Part shown: piece after piece, positions 8,089-18,077 of the stretch
Layout: every line of letters starts with the position of its first letter
Position numbering within the stretch: position 1 is the first letter of the stretch
Assembly (NCBI GenBank): GCA_964247695.1
Contig: CAXTVI010000007.1
Span: 1-64,000 of the forward strand
DNA from: Lichenicoccus sp964247695
GTDB lineage: Bacteria; Pseudomonadota; Alphaproteobacteria; Acetobacterales; Acetobacteraceae
Direction of reading: 5' to 3'
DNA: 64,000 nt
Made by a program: the position numbers and the translations under genes
Notes under the pieces: model-generated
The model's input: only the letters and a program-made list of their open reading frames with translations
Databases searched by the model: none
Told to the model about the DNA's origin: nothing

Positions 8089-9347
8089 GATGAGATGCGC
8101 GCCCGCCAGCTTCCGCTACGCTCCTTCGGTGGGCCGCCCACGACATGACCGATGGCGGTCAGGCTGTCGACATGGTCACAGAAGATCTTGAACACCGCCA
8201 GCAGCGGCACGCTGAGGAACGCACCCGGGATTCCCCACAGCCAGTCCCAGAACATCAGCGAAGCCATCACCAGAACCGGGTTCAGCGTGAAGCGCCGCGC
8301 CAGGAGCATCGGCGTTATGGTCTCGCCCTCGAGGAAGTGGATGCCGAGATAGACCGCCGGGGGCAGCAGCGCGTGCAGCAGCGAGGGGAACGCGAACAGG
8401 CCCACGCAGAAGTAGATCACCACGCCGGTCAACGGCCCCAGGATCGGGATGTAGTTCAGCAGGAAGGCAACCACGCCCCAGAGCAGCGGATTGGGCATGC
8501 CCAGCAGCCAGCACTGGGCAAGGTTGGCCACGCCGACCAGCAGGTTCATGCCGGTGATGGTGGCGAGATACAGCGAGACGTTGCTCTCGATCTCGGACAC
8601 GATCTGCACGGTACGTCGCTTGTCGGCCCAGGTCGGCATGATCTCGACGAAGCGGCGCAGCAGGCTGTCGCCCTCGTAGAGCAGGAAGAACAGCATCAGC
8701 AGCATGGTGAAGACTTGTCCGAGGAAGAACCGCGTGCCCGACAGCAGCGACGATCCGACGCTGGTCAGGCCGCTGGTGTTGCTGGACTGCACCTGGATGA
8801 TCTCGGTTCCGGCGACATGCGGTCCGCTGGTCTGGTCCATCAGCGCCTGCAGTTTCTTCATGCCGTCCTGCGCCGCCTCGATCGGGGCATGCAGGAAGGC
8901 GAGCTTGGCCTGCAGCGCCGGCAGGCTCTGCGGCGCCTTGCTGATCCAGCCCGATGCCGGCACCGAAATCGCCGCCCCGATGCCGCCGACGATGCCGAAC
9001 AGCACCAGGATCAGGAGCATGGCGGCCAGCGGCTTGGGCACCCGCAGGCGCCCGTTGAGGAACCGCATCGGCCCGCTGAGCAGCAGGTTGAACACGCCGG
9101 CCAGCACGAACGGCAGCACGATCGCGCTGGCGAAATACAGCGTGTAGAAGGTCGCCAGCACGCTCAGCAGCGTCAGGCAGACTGAAAGGGTGGTGAGGGC
9201 GCGCGCACGCGCCGCCTCGACCGCGATGCCGGCCTGGCCATCCTTGGCCAGCCACTGGCGTATGAGTTCGGCATCGACATGCGCCTGCACGCGCTCCCGC
9301 TCGGTGATGGCGGCGGCGGTGGCATCGATGATGGTCTGTTCCGACAT
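8085..9347 (-). CDS. AI-2E family transporter
   Basis: 420 residues from ATG 9347 (MSEQTIIDAT). The hydrophobic pattern is that of the AI-2E/YdiK/TqsA family: two N-terminal membrane segments (ATFYTLYFASAIVLPFVLAG and LAAMLLILVLFGIVGGIGAA), a central soluble region, then clustered C-terminal segments around NYIPILGPLTGVVIYF and the conserved HFLEGETITPMLL motif. It probably acts as an inner-membrane exporter; the substrate is not predictable. Its TGA overlaps the proposed CTG start of the next gene. It lies 95 bp downstream of chvG on the same strand. Confidence 0.88.
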   Translation of the reverse strand: MSEQTIIDATAAAITERERVQAHVDAELIRQWLAKDGQAGIAVEAARARALTTLSVCLTLLSVLATFYTLYFASAIVLPFVLAGVFNLLLSGPMRFLNGRLRVPKPLAAMLLILVLFGIVGGIGAAISVPASGWISKAPQSLPALQAKLAFLHAPIEAAQDGMKKLQALMDQTSGPHVAGTEIIQVQSSNTSGLTSVGSSLLSGTRFFLGQVFTMLLMLFFLLYEGDSLLRRFVEIMPTWADKRRTVQIVSEIESNVSLYLATITGMNLLVGVANLAQCWLLGMPNPLLWGVVAFLLNYIPILGPLTGVVIYFCVGLFAFPSLLHALLPPAVYLGIHFLEGETITPMLLARRFTLNPVLVMASLMFWDWLWGIPGAFLSVPLLAVFKIFCDHVDSLTAIGHVVGGPPKERSGSWRARISS

Positions 9348-9442
9348 GATGCCCGTCCTGTCTGCCGCTCGACGAACGCGGGGGTGCTCCGGTCGTTGCC
9401 AGGCATGATCCGACCGATCATGCGCCGCTTGTCCTTCATGCA

Positions 9443-11272
9443 TCACGCCGGTTTCGGCAGCAGCACCACGAAGCGCGCGCCGAGCACCCGGCCTTCCGCA
9501 TCCTCCCGGTTCTCCGCAGAGATACGGCCGCGCAGCGCCTCGACGATCTGGCGGCTGATGGACAGCCCGAGGCCCGAATGCTGCCCGAAATGTTCGCTCG
9601 ACGGCCGCTCCGAGTAGAAACGGTCGAACACGCTGTCGAGCCGGGCCTGCGGAATGCCCGGCCCCTCGTCGCTGACCGACAGCTCCACCATCGCGCCTGC
9701 CTCGGCCGTCGCCAGGATGATCCGCCCCCGCGGCGGCGAGAAGCTGACCGCGTTGCCGATCAGGTTGCGCAGCACCTGGACCAGGCGATCCTCGACCGCC
9801 AGCACCACGACCGGTCCCATGCCCTGCACTTCCATCACGGGGGCCTCGTCGTCACGGGTCGCCTGGTGGATCTCGACCAGCGCCGCCAGGATCGGCAGCA
9901 CGTCGACCGGCTCGGCGCGGGCGCGCGACAGTTCCGCGTCGACGCGGCTCGCATCCGAGATGTCGGTGATCAGGCGATCCAGACGCCGGACATCCTCGCC
10001 GATGATGGTCAGGAGGCGGCGCTGCTGGTTGAGGTCCTCGATGCGCAGCAGCGTCTCGATCGCCGACCGGATCGAGGAGAGCGGGTTCTTGATCTCGTGC
10101 GAGACGTCGGCGGCGAAGCGCTCGATGGCGTCCATCCGCGCCCACAGCGCCCGCGCGCTCTCGTCCAGCGCCTTCGCCAGTTCGCCGATCTCGTCGCGGC
10201 GGTTGATCAGCCTTCTGGGAACGCTGCCGCTGCGGCCAATGCCCTCGCGCATGACATGCGCCGAGCCCGCCAGCAGCAGCAGCGGGCGGGCGATGGTGAG
10301 AGAAAGGTACCACGACAACAGCACGGTCAGCACCAGCGCCACGCAAAACAGCAGCAGGATCGAGAAGCGCACCGCGAACAGCGACCGGTCCACGTCGCGC
10401 GCCTCGCGGGTGAGCTGGATGATGCCCACCGTATGCCCGTCATGCATGACGGGTTCGGCCACCGTCACCAGCAGCCGGTGATCTGCGGTGCGCCGGATAT
10501 AGGGCGGCGTGTCAGACGGGTCGCTGTCCCCGATATGCAGTTGCTGGCGCTCGTCGCCGTCGCCGCTCTCGGTGTCGGGCGGCTGCGCATCCGGATCGGC
10601 GTTGGCGCCGAGGGTCGCGACCCGCAGCCGGGTCTCCGGCAGCAGGCTCAGCAGCCGGTCATAGACACGTTGCAGGATCGCACCGAAATCCCGGCTGTCA
10701 TGGCTCGCAGGCGGCCGGCCCGGTGCGCCTGCAGTGCCTTGCGCATCCGGCTCGGCGCGGCTGTCGGCGATCTGCTGCCCGTCCGGGGCGAACAGGCGGG
10801 CCTGCGCGCTCGGGCTGGGCTCGGTCAGGCGCAGCAGCAGCGGCCGGACCAGGTCGGGCACCAGGACGGTGTTGTCGTCCACGTCGGGCGCAGCCGGATG
10901 GGTTGCCGGATGGGCCGCGTTTCCCGGGTGTGCGCGCAGGCGGCTGTGCAGCGGGGGGCGGGAATGCGGTGTCTCGGACGCGCCGGCGGCCCGCTGTCCG
11001 ACCGCACTCTGTCCAAGGGCGCCAGCATAGATCCGGGCCTGCTCGCGCAGCGCGGTGACCTCGGCTTCGAGCAGGCTGTTCTGGAACTGGTTCAGGTAGA
11101 GCAGCGTCGCGACCAGCAGCGCCAGCGGCAGGGCGTTGACCAGCAGGATCCGCCGCATGAGCGGAGAAACCCAGCGCCGGCGGGAGCGGCGGGGCGGTGA
11201 GGCTGCCTTCGGGGCGGTCGCACGCGGTGCAGACTCGGGCGCCCCCGCTTTCGCCGGAAGGGTGTCCGGCAC
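9443..11272 (-). CDS. chvG: Sensor histidine kinase ChvG/ExoS family
   Basis: 609 residues from GTG 11272, which follows the chvI stop by 4 bp; the longer open frame would run antisense through chvI. Order of parts: a Pro/Ala/Arg-rich cytoplasmic tail, TM1 (ILLVNALPLALLVATLLYL), a periplasmic sensor domain of about 250 residues, TM2 (ILLLFCVALVLTVLLSWYL), HAMP, and the DHp helix with the phosphoacceptor in FAADVSHEIKNPLSSIRSA. The ATP-binding domain has DEGPGIPQARLDSVFDRFYS and the G2 box GLGLSIS. In related bacteria ChvG senses acid or envelope stress and phosphorylates ChvI. The periplasmic domain carries low-complexity Ala/Pro/His-rich segments. Confidence 0.9.
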   Translation of the reverse strand: MPDTLPAKAGAPESAPRATAPKAASPPRRSRRRWVSPLMRRILLVNALPLALLVATLLYLNQFQNSLLEAEVTALREQARIYAGALGQSAVGQRAAGASETPHSRPPLHSRLRAHPGNAAHPATHPAAPDVDDNTVLVPDLVRPLLLRLTEPSPSAQARLFAPDGQQIADSRAEPDAQGTAGAPGRPPASHDSRDFGAILQRVYDRLLSLLPETRLRVATLGANADPDAQPPDTESGDGDERQQLHIGDSDPSDTPPYIRRTADHRLLVTVAEPVMHDGHTVGIIQLTREARDVDRSLFAVRFSILLLFCVALVLTVLLSWYLSLTIARPLLLLAGSAHVMREGIGRSGSVPRRLINRRDEIGELAKALDESARALWARMDAIERFAADVSHEIKNPLSSIRSAIETLLRIEDLNQQRRLLTIIGEDVRRLDRLITDISDASRVDAELSRARAEPVDVLPILAALVEIHQATRDDEAPVMEVQGMGPVVVLAVEDRLVQVLRNLIGNAVSFSPPRGRIILATAEAGAMVELSVSDEGPGIPQARLDSVFDRFYSERPSSEHFGQHSGLGLSISRQIVEALRGRISAENREDAEGRVLGARFVVLLPKPA

Positions 11273-11276
11273 CGTG

Positions 11277-11978
11277 CTACTCCTCTTTGTAGCGGTAGCC
11301 GATGCCGTACAGCGTCTCGATCTGGTTGAAGTCGTCGTCGATCTGCCGGAATTTCTTGCGGACACGCTTGATGTGGCTGTCGATGGTGCGGTCGTCGACG
11401 TAGATGTTCTCGCCGTAGGCGGCGTCGATCAGCTGGTCGCGCGACTTCACCAGGCCAGGACGCGCCGCCAGCGCCTTGACCAGCAGGAACTCCGTTACCG
11501 TGAGCTGGATGTCGGCGCCGCGCCACAGGCACTGGTGCCGGGTCTCGTCGAGCGACAGGTCGCCGCGCACGACGCTGCTGGGAGCGGGCGCACCCGACGG
11601 ATCACCGCGGTTCGCATCGTTGCGCCGGAGCAGGGTCCGGATGCGCTCGAGCAGCAGGCGCTGCGAGAACGGCTTAGTGATGTAGTCGTCGGCACCGAGG
11701 CGCAGGCCCATGAGCTGGTCCACCTCCTCGTCCTTGCTGGTCAGGAAGATCACCGGCATCTGCGACTTGCTGCGCAGGCGCTGCAGCAGCTCCATGCCGT
11801 CCATGCGCGGCATCTTGATGTCGAGCACGGCGAGGTCCGCCGGCTTGGCGGTCAGGCCCTGCAGCGCGCTCTCGCCGTCGGTGTAGGTGCGGACCTGGTA
11901 TCCCTCGGCCTCCAGCGTCATCGACACCGAGGTCAGGATGTTGCGATCATCGTCCACCAGGGCGATCGTCTGCTTCAT
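11277..11978 (-). CDS. chvI: Response regulator ChvI, OmpR/PhoB type
   Basis: 233 residues from ATG 11978 (MKQTIALVDDD). The receiver domain has the acidic pair DDD, the phosphoacceptor Asp in DLAVLDIKMPRMDG, the Thr in VIFLTSKDEE and the Lys in DDYITKPFS. The C-terminal winged helix is of the OmpR/PhoB type (residues about 135-230, with GENIYVDDRTIDSHIKRVRKK). It is followed 4 bp later by chvG, forming a two-gene signalling operon. In other alphaproteobacteria chvIG sits next to hprK; here hprK is about 50 kb away. Confidence 0.92.
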   Translation of the reverse strand: MKQTIALVDDDRNILTSVSMTLEAEGYQVRTYTDGESALQGLTAKPADLAVLDIKMPRMDGMELLQRLRSKSQMPVIFLTSKDEEVDQLMGLRLGADDYITKPFSQRLLLERIRTLLRRNDANRGDPSGAPAPSSVVRGDLSLDETRHQCLWRGADIQLTVTEFLLVKALAARPGLVKSRDQLIDAAYGENIYVDDRTIDSHIKRVRKKFRQIDDDFNQIETLYGIGYRYKEE

Positions 11979-12117
11979 CGCGTCCAATCGTGTATCTCCT
12001 GGATGGCTGAGGTCCGCGCGGGCGGCATGCTTAGCCGGTAGCCAGTCGATAAGACTAGTGTCCACTGAGAAGGTGAAGCCTGAAGGACTTCAGGTTCGGG
12101 ACACCAGGGGGAAATAA

Positions 12118-12801
12118 ATGAAATCGGACGCCGGCGCGGTTCGGCTTGCACGCGACATCCTTCGCTCCAGCCGCTCGGCGAGCCTTGCGACGCTCGCCGA
12201 CGGTGCGCCGTTCGCCAGCCTGGTCACCCCCGCGACCTCCTGCGGGCTCGACCTGCTGATGCTGGTGTCGGGCCTGTCGCGGCATGCCCGGCACCTGCGG
12301 TCCGACCCGCGCTGCGCGCTCCTGGTGGCGGGCAGCTCGGAGGCGGCCAACCCGCAGACGATCCCGCGCCTCACCGTCACCGGCATCGCCGAGCCGGTCG
12401 AGCCGGACGATCCGCAATCTGGCCTGCTGCGCGATCGCTGGGTGCGCATCCACCCTTATGGCGCTCTCTATTCCGGGTTCGGCGACTTCACCCTTTGGCG
12501 GCTGCGTCCGCAGGCGATCCACATGGTGGCCGGCTTCGGTCGCACGCATTCGCTCAGCGGGGCGATGGTGCAGCCCGGAAACAATTTCCCGGAGCAGGAA
12601 CGCGCGCTGCTGGAGCAGGCGCAGGCGCGCTGGCCGGGCGCGCAGATCGTCGCCGTTGACGCCGACGGCTTCGATACCGGCCCGGCGCCGGGCCCCAATC
12701 CAGACGGTACCGCCGTCACCCGGAGAACCGCCTTCGATGAGCCGGCCGAATCACCCGAGGCGGCGCTCACGGCGCTGGACAGGATCCTCAGGTCGGGCTG
12801 A
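12118..12801 (+). CDS. Pyridoxamine 5'-phosphate oxidase-fold protein (HugZ-like)
   Basis: 227 residues from ATG 12118, with AGGGGG at about 6 bases. The N-terminal FMN-binding split barrel contains SLATLADGAPFASLVTPA and PRLTVTGIAEPV. The C-terminal part (residues about 140-225) resembles the DUF2470/HugZ-type extension, beginning near MVAGFGRTHSL. Members bind flavin or haem; in HugZ the activity is haem degradation. The His-rich haem motif of authenticated HugZ is not obvious here, so I leave the function general. It diverges from chvI with about 140 bp between starts and precedes grpE in the same direction. Confidence 0.75.
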   Translation: MKSDAGAVRLARDILRSSRSASLATLADGAPFASLVTPATSCGLDLLMLVSGLSRHARHLRSDPRCALLVAGSSEAANPQTIPRLTVTGIAEPVEPDDPQSGLLRDRWVRIHPYGALYSGFGDFTLWRLRPQAIHMVAGFGRTHSLSGAMVQPGNNFPEQERALLEQAQARWPGAQIVAVDADGFDTGPAPGPNPDGTAVTRRTAFDEPAESPEAALTALDRILRSG

Positions 12802-12817
12802 GCCGCCGGGCGGCTTT
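12801..12817 (+). terminator. Weak hairpin after the HugZ-like gene
   Basis: AGCCGCC and GGCGGCT form a near-continuous palindrome directly at the stop codon, realistically a 5-bp stem with a 5-base loop, followed by TTTACC. It is a possible weak intrinsic terminator isolating grpE from the upstream gene. Confidence 0.35.
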
Positions 12818-12821
12818 ACCG

Positions 12822-12847
12822 CTTGTCCCTGGTCGGCGTCTCACCTA
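12822..12847 (+). promoter_or_regulatory. Candidate heat-shock (RpoH) promoter of grpE
   Basis: CTTGTC, a 13-base spacer and TCACCTA, ending 23 bases before the grpE ATG. It resembles the alphaproteobacterial sigma-32 pattern (CTTG... and a C-rich, A/T-tailed -10). An analogous CTTGTC with the same 13-base spacing lies upstream of dnaK, which strengthens both. No transcript data support it. Confidence 0.35.
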
Positions 12848-12870
12848 CGTGGACGCAAAGAACCGCGACG

Positions 12871-13545
12871 ATGGGACCTATGTCAGCACACTCACCCGAC
12901 CCGCACGAGACCGAGGCCGACACCGCCCGCGCTGTGCCCCACGCCGGAGCGCCGGGGGACCTGCAGGATGGCACGGCGCAGGCCGACGGATCGGAAACGG
13001 TGATGCAGGCCGCGACCGCGCGCATCCGCGAGCTGGAAGCCAGTGTCGAGGAGGTGCGTGACAAGTGGCTGCGCTCCGAGGCCGAGATCCAGAACGTCCG
13101 CACCCGCTCGCGCCGCGAGGTCGAGGACGCGCGCCAGTATGCGGTGCAGAAGTTCGCCCGCGACGTGGTCGAGGTCGCCGAGAACCTGCGACGCGGCCTC
13201 GCCAGCCTGCCGCCGGCGTCGGAGGGCGACAACCCCCTGACCAGCAAGCTGCGCGAAGGCTTCGAGAGCGTCGAGCGGTCGTTCCTCGGCATCCTCGAGC
13301 GCAACGGCATCACCGGCACCGATCCGACCGGAGCGCTGTTCGACGCCAACCTGCATCAGGCGATGGCGGAACAGCCGAGTGCCGATCATCCGCCCGGCAC
13401 CGTGCTGCAAGCCTGGACCTCGGCCTGGACGCTCAACGGCCGGCTGCTGAAGCCCGCGATGGTGGTGGTCGCCAAGGCGACTGAACATGACGCGGTGCAT
13501 CCGCGTGCCGACAGCGCCACGGAAAGTCTCGACAAGACCGTCTGA
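12871..13545 (+). CDS. grpE: GrpE, nucleotide exchange factor of DnaK
   Basis: About 224 residues from ATG 12871 (a second in-frame ATG at 12880 is also possible). The acidic disordered N-terminus is followed by a long coiled coil (ATARIRELEASVEEVRDKWL) and the compact beta domain with GTVLQAWTSAWTLNGRLLKPAMVVV, the GrpE C-terminal signature. It releases ADP from DnaK in the cytosol. The usual neighbour order grpE-dnaK-dnaJ is present. No hrcA repressor gene lies upstream, so control by RpoH is more likely than CIRCE/HrcA. Confidence 0.95.
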   Translation: MGPMSAHSPDPHETEADTARAVPHAGAPGDLQDGTAQADGSETVMQAATARIRELEASVEEVRDKWLRSEAEIQNVRTRSRREVEDARQYAVQKFARDVVEVAENLRRGLASLPPASEGDNPLTSKLREGFESVERSFLGILERNGITGTDPTGALFDANLHQAMAEQPSADHPPGTVLQAWTSAWTLNGRLLKPAMVVVAKATEHDAVHPRADSATESLDKTV

Positions 13546-13629
13546 GCCCGCCACTTTACACCGGTCGAGGTTTCTGCCCGCATTTTGTGCAAAAGGGCGG
13601 AGACTCTGCGTTCCAAGCAAGGCTAGGGG

Positions 13630-13655
13630 CTTGTCGGCGACGACGGCCCTCAATA
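13630..13655 (+). promoter_or_regulatory. Candidate heat-shock (RpoH) promoter of dnaK
   Basis: CTTGTC, 13 bases, then CTCAATA, located about 70 bp upstream of the dnaK ATG. The hexamer and spacing match the element upstream of grpE. I see no CIRCE inverted repeat between grpE and dnaK. Confidence 0.38.
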
Positions 13656-13725
13656 CATCAAATGACATCCAATGGGCTGGGACCGGTGCTTCGGGCCGGA
13701 TCCGGCTGCTGACAAGGAGAGTTGC

Positions 13726-15669
<1,944 letters not shown>

Positions 15670-15730
15670 ACCGGGTCTGACGACGAGTGACACCGCACCT
15701 GCCATAGGCAGGTTCGGTTCTATCCAGGCG

Positions 15731-15770
15731 GAGGCGCCCGTGCTTCGTGAGAAGGCGGGCGCCTCTTTGT
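15731..15770 (+). terminator. Rho-independent terminator between dnaK and dnaJ
   Basis: GAGGCGCCCG (15731-15740) and CGGGCGCCTC (15756-15765) form a perfect 10-bp GC-rich stem with a 15-base loop, followed by TTTGT. It would end or attenuate dnaK transcripts before dnaJ, lowering DnaJ relative to DnaK. Confidence 0.8.
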
Positions 15771-15823
15771 CATGACGACCACGCGGTCCGGCGCGGGACA
15801 CGTGTTGCGCCGATGAGGACAGG

Positions 15824-16960
15824 ATGGCGAAGCAGGACTATTACGCGACCCTGGAAGTCGCCCGAGACGCCAATGCGGATACGCTGAAGAAGGCCTACCG
15901 CAAGCTCGCCATGAAGTACCACCCGGATCGCAATCCGGGCGACAAGTCGGCCGAGGCCCGCTTCAAGGAGCTGAACGAGGCCTACGACATCCTCAAGGAC
16001 GACCAGAAGCGCGCGGCCTATGACCGCTTCGGGCATGCCGCGTTCGAGGGAGGTGGACCGGGCGCGGGCGCGGGCGGCTTCGATTTCGGCGGCGGCGGCC
16101 TCGGCGACATCTTCGACCAGGTGTTCGGCGACATGATGGGCGGCCGTCGCGGCGGCGGACGCCAGCGCGCCGGCTCGGACATCCGGGCCCAGGTCGAGAT
16201 CAGCCTGACCGACGCCTTCACCGGGTCCAAGGTGCCGTTGCGCGTATCCACACGTATTGCCTGCGAGGCCTGCGCCGGCACCGGCTCGGAGAACAAGGAC
16301 CGCGCGGCCGAGACCTGCCCGACTTGCCACGGCGCCGGCAAGGTGCGGGCGCAGCAAGGCTTCTTCCTGGTCGAGCGGGCCTGCCCGACCTGCGGCGGCA
16401 ACGGCCGCGTCGTGCGCAACCCGTGCAAGGTCTGCCAGGGTGTCGGAACCGTCGAGCGCGAGCGCAGCCTGAACGTGCAGATCCCGGCCGGCGTCGAGGA
16501 TGGCACCCGGATCCGGCTGTCGGGCGAGGGCGAGGCCGGCGGCGCGGGCATTCCGGCCGGCGACCTTTATGTGCATGTCGGCGTGCGCCCGCACGAGATC
16601 TTCCAGCGCGATGGCGCCAACATCTTCTGCCGGGTGCCGCTGCGCATGACGCAGGCGGCGCTGGGCGCGGAAGTGGAGGTGCCGGTCATCGATGGCAGCC
16701 GGACCAGGGTGAAGATCCCGGCCGGCACCCAGACCGGCGAGCAGTTCCGGCTGCGCGGCAAGGGCTTCTCTGTGCTCCGCTCTGCAGCCCGCGGCGACAT
16801 GTACATCCAGGTCGCGGTCGAGACGCCGCAGCATCTGAACAAGCGCCAGCGCGAGCTGCTGGAGGAGCTGGAGGGCGAGGCGGCGGCGCATGCGCGGTCG
16901 AGCCCGGAGAGCGATGGCTTCTTCGCCAAGGTGCGCGACTTCTTCGAGGGCAAGGTCTAG
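15824..16960 (+). CDS. dnaJ: DnaJ, Hsp40 co-chaperone
   Basis: 378 residues. The J domain carries HPD in KYHPDRNPGD (residues about 33-35). A Gly/Phe-rich linker (GGFDFGGGGLGDIFDQVFGD) follows. Four zinc-binding repeats are visible: CEACAGTG, CPTCHGAG, CPTCGGNG and CKVCQGVG. The C-terminal peptide-binding domains complete a type I DnaJ. It stimulates DnaK ATPase and delivers clients. The start is the only ATG giving the canonical MAKQDYYATLEV. Confidence 0.97.
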   Translation: MAKQDYYATLEVARDANADTLKKAYRKLAMKYHPDRNPGDKSAEARFKELNEAYDILKDDQKRAAYDRFGHAAFEGGGPGAGAGGFDFGGGGLGDIFDQVFGDMMGGRRGGGRQRAGSDIRAQVEISLTDAFTGSKVPLRVSTRIACEACAGTGSENKDRAAETCPTCHGAGKVRAQQGFFLVERACPTCGGNGRVVRNPCKVCQGVGTVERERSLNVQIPAGVEDGTRIRLSGEGEAGGAGIPAGDLYVHVGVRPHEIFQRDGANIFCRVPLRMTQAALGAEVEVPVIDGSRTRVKIPAGTQTGEQFRLRGKGFSVLRSAARGDMYIQVAVETPQHLNKRQRELLEELEGEAAAHARSSPESDGFFAKVRDFFEGKV

Positions 16961-17111
16961 CTCTGTGGCATGACGGCCACTTCATCATTGTAGCAAGTGC
17001 GTGACAACGAGTTGCCTCTTGACAGTGTTGTTGAAACCACTCTCGGGAGGTCGTAGTTAATGGAGTGCCCGCGGTGACGTCCCCCCCCCACCCGCATCTC
17101 GGGCAAGTACA

Positions 17112-17147
17112 GGCGGCGCGGCCCATGTGGTCGCGCCGCCGCTTTTT
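17112..17147 (+). terminator. Rho-independent terminator after dnaJ
   Basis: GGCGGCGCG (17112-17120) and CGCGCCGCC (17132-17140) make a perfect 9-bp stem with an 11-base loop, followed by GCTTTTTG. It ends 16 bp before the dapB start, so the dapB promoter must overlap the terminator or lie upstream with read-through. Confidence 0.85.
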
Positions 17148-17162
17148 GTGCGCGGTCGCTGA

Positions 17163-17939
17163 GTGAGGCGTATCGGCATCGCGGGCATCCGCGGGCGGGT
17201 CGGCGGCCTGCTGGTCGATGAAATCCGGCGTCGTGGCGACCTGCTCTCAGGCGGCCTGGACCGACCGGGATCCGGGCGCGGGGCGCCGGCGCCGGACATC
17301 ACGCTGTTCGGGAGCATCGATGATCTCGCCGCGATCTCGGATGTGGTCGTCGACTTCACTATCCCCGCGGCTGTGCCGGCGCACGCCCAGGCCCTGTCGC
17401 AACACCGGGTGGCCTGGGTGCTCGGCACCACGGGCTTGTCGGAGGCGGCGCAACTCGAGGTGGCCCAGGCGGCGCGGCACGTTCCTGTCGTGCAGGCCGC
17501 CAACTTCTCGGCCGGCGTGACGCTGGTGCTGGAACTGGCGGCGCGCCTGGCAGCGGCGTTGCCGGCCGACGAATACGACGCCGAAATCGTCGAGATGCAT
17601 CATCGCCAGAAACTGGACGCGCCATCTGGCACCGCGCTGGCAATCGGCCATGCTGTTGCCGCCGCGCGTGGCGTACGCCTTGCTGATGTGCGCGAGAGCG
17701 GCCGTGATGGCATCACCAGTGCCAGGGACGCCGGTGCGATCGGCTTCGCGTCGCTCCGTGGTGGCCAGATCGTCGGCGAGCACACCTTGCTGTTCACCGG
17801 GTCCGACGAGCAACTCGGCCTGACGCACCGCGCCTTCGACCGCCGCACCTTTGCCGCCGGAGCGGTCCGGGCAGCACATTGGACCGCCGGCAGACCGCCC
17901 GGCCTGTACGGCATGAAGGACGTTCTTGGACTGGAATGA
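17163..17939 (+). CDS. dapB: 4-hydroxy-tetrahydrodipicolinate reductase DapB
   Basis: 258 residues from GTG 17163, which directly follows an in-frame TGA, so no earlier start is possible. The NAD(P)-binding motif is GIAGIRGRVG, and FTIPAAV and GTTGLSE follow. The catalytic signature is EIVEMHHRQKLDAPSGTA, containing the His pair and the Lys of DapB. It reduces hydroxytetrahydrodipicolinate in lysine and diaminopimelate biosynthesis. No clear ribosome-binding site precedes the GTG, and it begins only 16 bp past the dnaJ terminator, so translation of a leaderless or very short-leader mRNA is a possibility. Confidence 0.93.
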   Translation: MRRIGIAGIRGRVGGLLVDEIRRRGDLLSGGLDRPGSGRGAPAPDITLFGSIDDLAAISDVVVDFTIPAAVPAHAQALSQHRVAWVLGTTGLSEAAQLEVAQAARHVPVVQAANFSAGVTLVLELAARLAAALPADEYDAEIVEMHHRQKLDAPSGTALAIGHAVAAARGVRLADVRESGRDGITSARDAGAIGFASLRGGQIVGEHTLLFTGSDEQLGLTHRAFDRRTFAAGAVRAAHWTAGRPPGLYGMKDVLGLE

Positions 17940-18008
17940 AGTTCGGAGGCCGCCGAGCTCATTCCGGGCCGCGTTATCCTTGACCCGACCAGCCAATTCC
18001 GCCAAATC

Positions 18009-18053
18009 TCCGGCGCCCAAATGTCGCCGGAACGATACTCCCGTCGCGGCGGG
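18009..18053 (+). promoter_or_regulatory. Two hairpins in the metK leader
   Basis: TCCGGCG (18009-18015) pairs perfectly with CGCCGGA (18025-18031) around a 9-base loop, and CCCG (18040-18043) can pair with CGGG (18050-18053). Both lie within 70 bp of the metK ATG and neither is followed by a T run. SAM-responsive leaders precede metK in some alphaproteobacteria, but I could not match this to a known riboswitch class. Confidence 0.3.
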
Positions 18054-18077
18054 CAAATATGCGGCGAGAGGCATACC

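Noticed and set aside
18009..18077. Known SAM-II or SAM/SAH riboswitch before metK
   Set aside because: Only simple hairpins are visible. I could not find the conserved core of any SAM riboswitch class, so I report only an unassigned structured leader.
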